DNA from: Reyranella sp.
GTDB lineage: Bacteria; Pseudomonadota; Alphaproteobacteria; Reyranellales; Reyranellaceae
Length of the DNA stretch: 10,119 nucleotides
Direction of reading: 5' to 3'
NCBI GenBank assembly: GCA_030679805.1
Contig: JAUXST010000619.1
Span: 1 to 10,119 of the forward strand
Shown here: positions 6,961-10,119 of the stretch, one piece after another
Numbering within the stretch: position 1 is the first letter of the stretch
How the letters are laid out: each line of letters opens with the position of its first letter
The notes under the pieces: generated by a model
Database searches by the model: none
What the model was told of the DNA's origin: nothing
Seen by the model: the letters and a program-made list of their open reading frames with translations, nothing else
Position numbers and translations under genes: made by a program

Positions 6961-8130
6961 TCAGCGCGGATCGAGGCGGCGCTTCAATTCGCGCGCGATC
7001 AATTCGTAGACGAGGGCCGTGGGATGCCCATCGTGCGGGATGATGAGCTGGGACACGGCGATCGAACTCGTCAGGCCGTCGACCGAGAGCAGCGGAATGC
7101 CGGCAGCTCGTAGCCGCTGCAGGATGGGGAGAAGCAGCGTCGTGTCGCCATAGCCCGGCCCGGAGGTCTCGTCGGGCCACGAATAGATGACGATCAGCGG
7201 GGCGCCGAATTTCTGCCGCGCCAGTTCCTGCAGCCGGATCATCAGGGCGACGAACAGGTCGGCCTGCTCCTGCTGGCGCTGGCGCATGCCGATCGCATCC
7301 ACGAACTGGAATTGTTCGCCGAGGAGATATTTCAGGCCGGCCAGCGGATGGGTCCAACGATAGTCATTGAACGAGCCAGTGTAGCGCGGCACGCCGTTCT
7401 CGAGGGCATAGCGTGGCGAGGAGCCGAGCCACGATCCGTCGCCGGTCACGCGCGCGAGATGCGCCGGAATGATCCAGCTCACCACCGCCTTTACCGATTG
7501 ATCGGCGTAGCGATCGAGCAGGCCGGCCTCGAAGGCGCGCACGAGATGGTTCGGCCCGTAGCCCGGCACGCCGAGATTGACCGCGTGTACCTTGTCGTCA
7601 TGGAGCTTGGCGAATTGCGACGCCAGGCTCTGCCCGTCGACGAGTCCCTGCCCGAAGATGAAGGAATCGCCCATGAACAGATAGGTGGCGGCGCCGGCGG
7701 GTGCTGCCGGCGTGACGCGCGCCGCAGCGGCGTCGAAGTGGTAGGTGTGGCGATAGATCAGCTCCCCGCCGAAAGTCGCCGAGGCGATGACATGGCTGTT
7801 CGGCAGCGGGCGGAAACCCAGCACCGGGTCGGGCGGCGGCCACCATCTGGGATCGGTCTTTTTCACGAGGCCTTGTCCGATCGGGGCGGGCGACAGAAGC
7901 CCCGCGAAGACATCGAGCAACGCCAAGCTGATGGCGAGCGCGGCAGCAAGCAGCGCGCCCGTCCGCCAGCGATCGCCGCGCAACAGCACGACACCCGCCA
8001 GGGCCAACAGCACCGCCAGGCCGCACGTCCACAGCGCCTGTTGCAGCACCGCTGCACCGATCGCCAGCAGGACCAGCAGCCCCGCCGCCATCCCCCAATT
8101 CCTACGGTAGTTCCGACGGCTCTCGTCCAT
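6961..8130 (-). CDS. Membrane-anchored SGNH/GDSL-like hydrolase or acyltransferase-type protein
   Basis: A 389-aa protein whose first ~85 residues hold a positively charged start (SRRNYRRNWG) and three hydrophobic helices (about 15-33, 35-52 and 60-80). With the N-terminus inside, the C-terminal domain would be periplasmic. That domain has SGNH landmarks: FMGDSFIFGQGL with Ser156 as likely nucleophile, NLGVPGYGPN as the Gly/Asn block, and a terminal DGHPTALVYELI with D367 and H369. Ser, Asp and His are thus all present. The substrate is unknown; related proteins act on acyl or acetyl esters of cell-surface sugars. The start is uncertain: ATG at 8130, or TTG at 8139, which has GGGGAG only 5 nt upstream (14 nt from the ATG). 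It stands alone, convergent with the kinase and divergent from the CoA-transferase. Confidence 0.8.
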   Translation of the reverse strand: MDESRRNYRRNWGMAAGLLVLLAIGAAVLQQALWTCGLAVLLALAGVVLLRGDRWRTGALLAAALAISLALLDVFAGLLSPAPIGQGLVKKTDPRWWPPPDPVLGFRPLPNSHVIASATFGGELIYRHTYHFDAAAARVTPAAPAGAATYLFMGDSFIFGQGLVDGQSLASQFAKLHDDKVHAVNLGVPGYGPNHLVRAFEAGLLDRYADQSVKAVVSWIIPAHLARVTGDGSWLGSSPRYALENGVPRYTGSFNDYRWTHPLAGLKYLLGEQFQFVDAIGMRQRQQEQADLFVALMIRLQELARQKFGAPLIVIYSWPDETSGPGYGDTTLLLPILQRLRAAGIPLLSVDGLTSSIAVSQLIIPHDGHPTALVYELIARELKRRLDPR

Positions 8131-8160
8131 TGACCGCAAGGTGTCTCCCCGGAGTAGGGT
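8130..8160 (+). promoter_or_regulatory. Candidate promoter of the CoA-transferase gene, overlapping the SGNH start
   Basis: TTGACC (8130-8135) and TAGGGT (8155-8160) are separated by 19 nt. This is the same spacing and a similar -10 form as the candidate before the PLP enzyme. A start near 8167 would leave out the upstream ATG at 8164, which agrees with translation starting at 8191. The -35 covers the start codon of the divergent SGNH gene, so the two genes may compete for transcription. Confidence 0.35.
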
Positions 8161-8177
8161 GCGATGTACGTGGTCGA

Positions 8178-8182
8178 AAGGA
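8178..8182 (+). promoter_or_regulatory. Ribosome binding site deciding the CoA-transferase start
   Basis: AAGGA lies 8 nt before the ATG at 8191. An in-frame ATG at 8164 also has a GGAG 9 nt upstream. However, family III proteins normally begin just before the PLxGLRVLD motif, which here follows only five residues after the ATG at 8191. Confidence 0.55.
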
Positions 8183-8190
8183 AAACATCA

Positions 8191-9402
8191 ATGAGCGGGC
8201 AGTTGCCGCTGGAAGGCCTCCGGGTGCTCGACCTGGCCAGCTTCATCGCCGGTCCCGTGGCGACGACCGTGATGGGCGACTATGGCGCCGAGGTGATCAA
8301 GATCGAACCGCCGGGCGAGGGCGACCCGCAACGCAAACTCGGCCAGGCCCATTCGATCCCGCAACATCCGGTCAACTTCTGCTGGCACATGACCAACCGC
8401 AACAAGCGCGCGATCGTGCTCGACCTGAAGCATGCCGCCGGCCGCGCCGTGTTCGACCGGCTGGCCGCGACCGCCGACGTGGTGGTGGTGAACTTCCCGC
8501 TGAAGGTCCGCGAGCGCCTGCGCATGCGCTACGCCGACCTGGCGCCGCTCAACCCGCGCCTGATCTACGCTTCCATGACCGGCTACGGCGAGCAGGGCCC
8601 CGACGCCGACCAGCCGGGCTTCGATTCGACGGCCTTCTTCGCCCGCTCCGGCCTGCTCGACGCGCTCACCTACGAGGGCGGCCCACCTGCCTTCTCCCTG
8701 CCGGCGCAGGGCGACCAGATGGCCGGCATGAACCTCTTCGCCGCCGTCGCCATGGCGCTGCTGCACCGCGAGCGCACCGGCCAGGGCAGCGAGGTCGGCA
8801 CCTCGCTACACGCGTCGGGCCTGTGGTCCAACGCCATCCTGGCGCAAGGCGCGCTGCTCGGCGCCTATGTGGCGCCCAGGCCGCCGCGCACCAAGCCGCG
8901 CAGCGCGCTCGCCAACCAGTACCGCACCGCCGACCATCGCTGGATCCAGCTCACCATCGTGCGCGAGGACAAGCTCTGGCCAGAACTCTGCCAGGCCCTC
9001 GAACGCCCCGAGCTGATGGACGACCCGCGCTTCCGGACGACCGAGGAGCGCCGCGCCCATGCGACGGAACTGGCGGCCCTCCTCGATCCGCTGTTCGCCG
9101 CCCATCCCTGGCTGCACTGGCGACTCAGGCTCCGCCATCACGGCATCACATTCGGCCTGCTGGGCGTCATGCGCGACGTGCCGCACGACGAGCAGGCCGA
9201 GGCCAACGGCGCCGTGGTGCCGAGCACACTCAAGGAGATGCCGCGCACGATCTCCGCGCCCATCCGCCTCTCCTTCGCGCCCGAGCCGGCGACGCCCGGG
9301 CCCGGCCCCGGCCACGGCCAGCACACCGACGAGGTGCTGGGCGAGCTGGGCTACGGGAACGCCGAGATCGCCGCCCTCAGATCGGCCGGCGCGCTCGGTT
9401 GA
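8191..9402 (+). CDS. CaiB/BaiF family III CoA-transferase
   Basis: Family III CoA-transferase (403 aa, normal length), a cytoplasmic enzyme moving CoA between carboxylic acids through an aspartyl-CoA intermediate. Related members are formyl-CoA:oxalate, carnitine and benzylsuccinate CoA-transferases. The N-terminus LPLEGLRVLDLASFIAGP, GAEVIKIEPPGEGD and NRNKRAIVLDLK are family hallmarks. The likely nucleophile is Asp175 in GDQMAGM, followed by LLHRERTGQGSEV. The tail has the usual TPGPGPGHGQHTDEVLGELGY. The C-terminal linker and small domain are intact. The substrate cannot be predicted from sequence. The CoA theme is shared with the ligase 4 kb away, but the two are not in one transcription unit, so a joint pathway is only a possibility. 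A hairpin follows the stop by 8 bp. Confidence 0.93.
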   Translation: MSGQLPLEGLRVLDLASFIAGPVATTVMGDYGAEVIKIEPPGEGDPQRKLGQAHSIPQHPVNFCWHMTNRNKRAIVLDLKHAAGRAVFDRLAATADVVVVNFPLKVRERLRMRYADLAPLNPRLIYASMTGYGEQGPDADQPGFDSTAFFARSGLLDALTYEGGPPAFSLPAQGDQMAGMNLFAAVAMALLHRERTGQGSEVGTSLHASGLWSNAILAQGALLGAYVAPRPPRTKPRSALANQYRTADHRWIQLTIVREDKLWPELCQALERPELMDDPRFRTTEERRAHATELAALLDPLFAAHPWLHWRLRLRHHGITFGLLGVMRDVPHDEQAEANGAVVPSTLKEMPRTISAPIRLSFAPEPATPGPGPGHGQHTDEVLGELGYGNAEIAALRSAGALG

Positions 9403-9410
9403 GCCCGGTC

Positions 9411-9433
9411 TGCGGCACACGAAGCGTGCCGCA
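9411..9433 (+). terminator. Perfect 8-bp hairpin after the CoA-transferase gene
   Basis: TGCGGCAC and GTGCCGCA form a perfect 8-bp GC-rich stem around a 7-nt loop (ACGAAGC), starting 8 bp after the stop codon. No T-run follows on the plus strand, so it is not a classical intrinsic terminator. It may act as a 3'-end stabiliser or weak terminator. Confidence 0.45.
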
Positions 9434-9640
9434 AAGGAACGCCAGCCGTGCCGGAGCGTGTGCCGCGGCGCCGGGATTCACGCGATGCCCCAAGGGGTTA
9501 CGCCGACCCTCCGGGACAACGCCGATGCCTCTCGGGAACGGGGCCGAATCGCGGCCTTGTCCCGCCGGCGCCTTCGTCGACGCGACCGAAACCGGACGAT
9601 CTCCTGCCCGCCCCCGAACGCAGAGGCGATGTACCCGGAC
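9434..9640. other. Intergenic stretch without a recognisable gene
   Basis: About 200 bp of GC-rich sequence between the CoA-transferase hairpin and the transposase promoter. Open frames crossing it are continuations of shadow frames. The junction between host DNA and the left end of the IS1595-type element should lie towards its right side, perhaps around 9620-9640. Without the other end neither the terminal repeat nor a target duplication can be defined. Confidence 0.4.
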
Positions 9641-9670
9641 TTGACAGACGGCCCGAGGTGTGGGAAATTT
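9641..9670 (+). promoter_or_regulatory. Candidate transposase promoter
   Basis: A perfect -35 TTGACA (9641-9646) is followed after 17-18 nt by an AT-rich stretch GAAATTT (9664-9670). The -10 is poor (3 of 6 matches). It sits about 50 nt before the transposase ATG, in the part expected to be the element's left end. Confidence 0.4.
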
Positions 9671-9691
9671 CTTACATTGAAGGGGTCCCCA

Positions 9692-10119
9692 ATGGCCAAG
9701 CATCCGAAGCCCGTCCACCAGCTCACCAGCGCCCAATTCGACCAGATGTTCCCGGTCGGGGATGAGGATGCCTGCAAGGCCTATTTGAAGGCTCGCCGCT
9801 GGCCGCAGGGCGTCCATTGCCCCCGTTGTGGCAATGAGGCGGTCTATGACCTCCCCTCCCGCAAGTGGCATTGGCAGTGCGAGAAATGCGCGCCGGACGG
9901 GTATCGTTTCTCCGTCACGGTCGGTACGATCTTCGAGAACACGAATAAGCCCCTGCGGGACTGGTACAAGCTCGTGCACCTCATGATGACCAGCAAAAAG
10001 GGCATCAGCGCCCGCCAGCTTGGCCGCTACATGGGTTTCGGCTCCGTCAAAACCGCCTGGCTGATGAGCCACAAAATCCGCACCGCGCTTATCGAGCCGG
10101 AAACCAAGTTGGGCGGCAT
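9692..10119 (+). CDS. IS1595-family (ISXO2-like) transposase, 5' part
   Basis: The first 142 codons of a transposase usually about 300 residues long; the frame is open at the window end. A zinc ribbon is formed by CPRC (C43, C46) and CEKC (C63, C66), followed by FSVTVGTIFENT. A helix-turn-helix-like region (about 102-131) contains KKGISARQLGRYMGF and AWLMSHKIRTAL. This order is characteristic of the ISXO2/IS1595 group. The DDE-type catalytic domain begins right after the point where the window stops, so activity cannot be judged. The ATG at 9692 has AAGGGG 6 nt upstream. GC content is somewhat lower than in the neighbouring genes. It is part of a mobile element whose right end is missing. Confidence 0.9.
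   Translation, partial: MAKHPKPVHQLTSAQFDQMFPVGDEDACKAYLKARRWPQGVHCPRCGNEAVYDLPSRKWHWQCEKCAPDGYRFSVTVGTIFENTNKPLRDWYKLVHLMMTSKKGISARQLGRYMGFGSVKTAWLMSHKIRTALIEPETKLGG

Larger units (their letters stand above)
9620..10119 (+). mobile_element. Partial IS1595-family insertion sequence, left part only
   Basis: Inferred from the transposase. The left boundary is approximate, placed upstream of the TTGACA at 9641. No inverted repeat or direct target repeat can be verified because the element runs off the window. Confidence 0.6.

Noticed and set aside
7312..8133. 273-codon plus-strand frame opposite the SGNH gene
   Set aside because: Antisense shadow; the minus-strand frame carries the clear GDS and DGH motifs.
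8130..9644. 504-codon plus-strand frame overlapping the CoA-transferase
   Set aside because: It is the neighbouring frame of the CoA-transferase gene, with Arg/Pro/Ala-rich low-complexity translation and no domain.
9377..10072. 231-codon minus-strand frame crossing the gap before the transposase
   Set aside because: It runs antisense to the transposase, across the intergenic gap and into the CoA-transferase end; it lacks any recognisable domain.

Overview
The window is GC-rich throughout (roughly 62-68%), apart from the first ~110 bases. Genes are tightly packed with short or overlapping junctions, and the families present (DppBC-type transporter, feruloyl-CoA-synthase-like ligase, CaiB/BaiF transferase, IS1595) fit a GC-rich alphaproteobacterium of the Rhizobiales/Rhodospirillales kind. 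No marker in the window allows a finer placement. There are no RNA genes, CRISPR arrays or prophage genes that I can see.

Left half, minus strand (4460 down to 1): one operon reads from a GTG start at 4460. Its order is a feruloyl-CoA-synthase-like acyl-CoA ligase, a DppB/OppB-type permease, a DppC/OppC-type permease, and a periplasmic SBP_bac_5 solute-binding protein. The first three genes are joined by TGATG stop/start overlaps; the fourth follows after 14 nt with a strong ribosome binding site. The binding protein looks normal for 222 residues. Near position 113 the GC content falls to about 45% and family resemblance stops, so the gene appears interrupted. No transporter ATPase gene is in the window.

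Middle, plus strand (4650-6945): a class-III PLP enzyme resembling the ethanolamine-phosphate/phosphohydroxylysine phospho-lyases overlaps by 8 nt a COG2334-type small-molecule kinase. Together they suggest a two-step route: phosphorylate an amino alcohol, then eliminate phosphate and ammonia to give an aldehyde. The pair is divergent from the ligase/transporter operon across a ~190-bp control region with two short palindromes.

Right part: a minus-strand membrane-anchored SGNH-type protein (6961-8130) converges on the kinase and is divergent from a CaiB/BaiF family III CoA-transferase (8191-9402). After a hairpin and ~290 bp without genes, an IS1595-family transposase begins at 9692 and is cut by the window edge just before its catalytic domain. 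Suspected foreign sequence therefore lies at both ends of the window.

Most novel-looking content: the kinase/phospho-lyase pair, and its placement opposite an aromatic-acid ligase co-transcribed with an importer. No defence system or other wholly unknown system was found.
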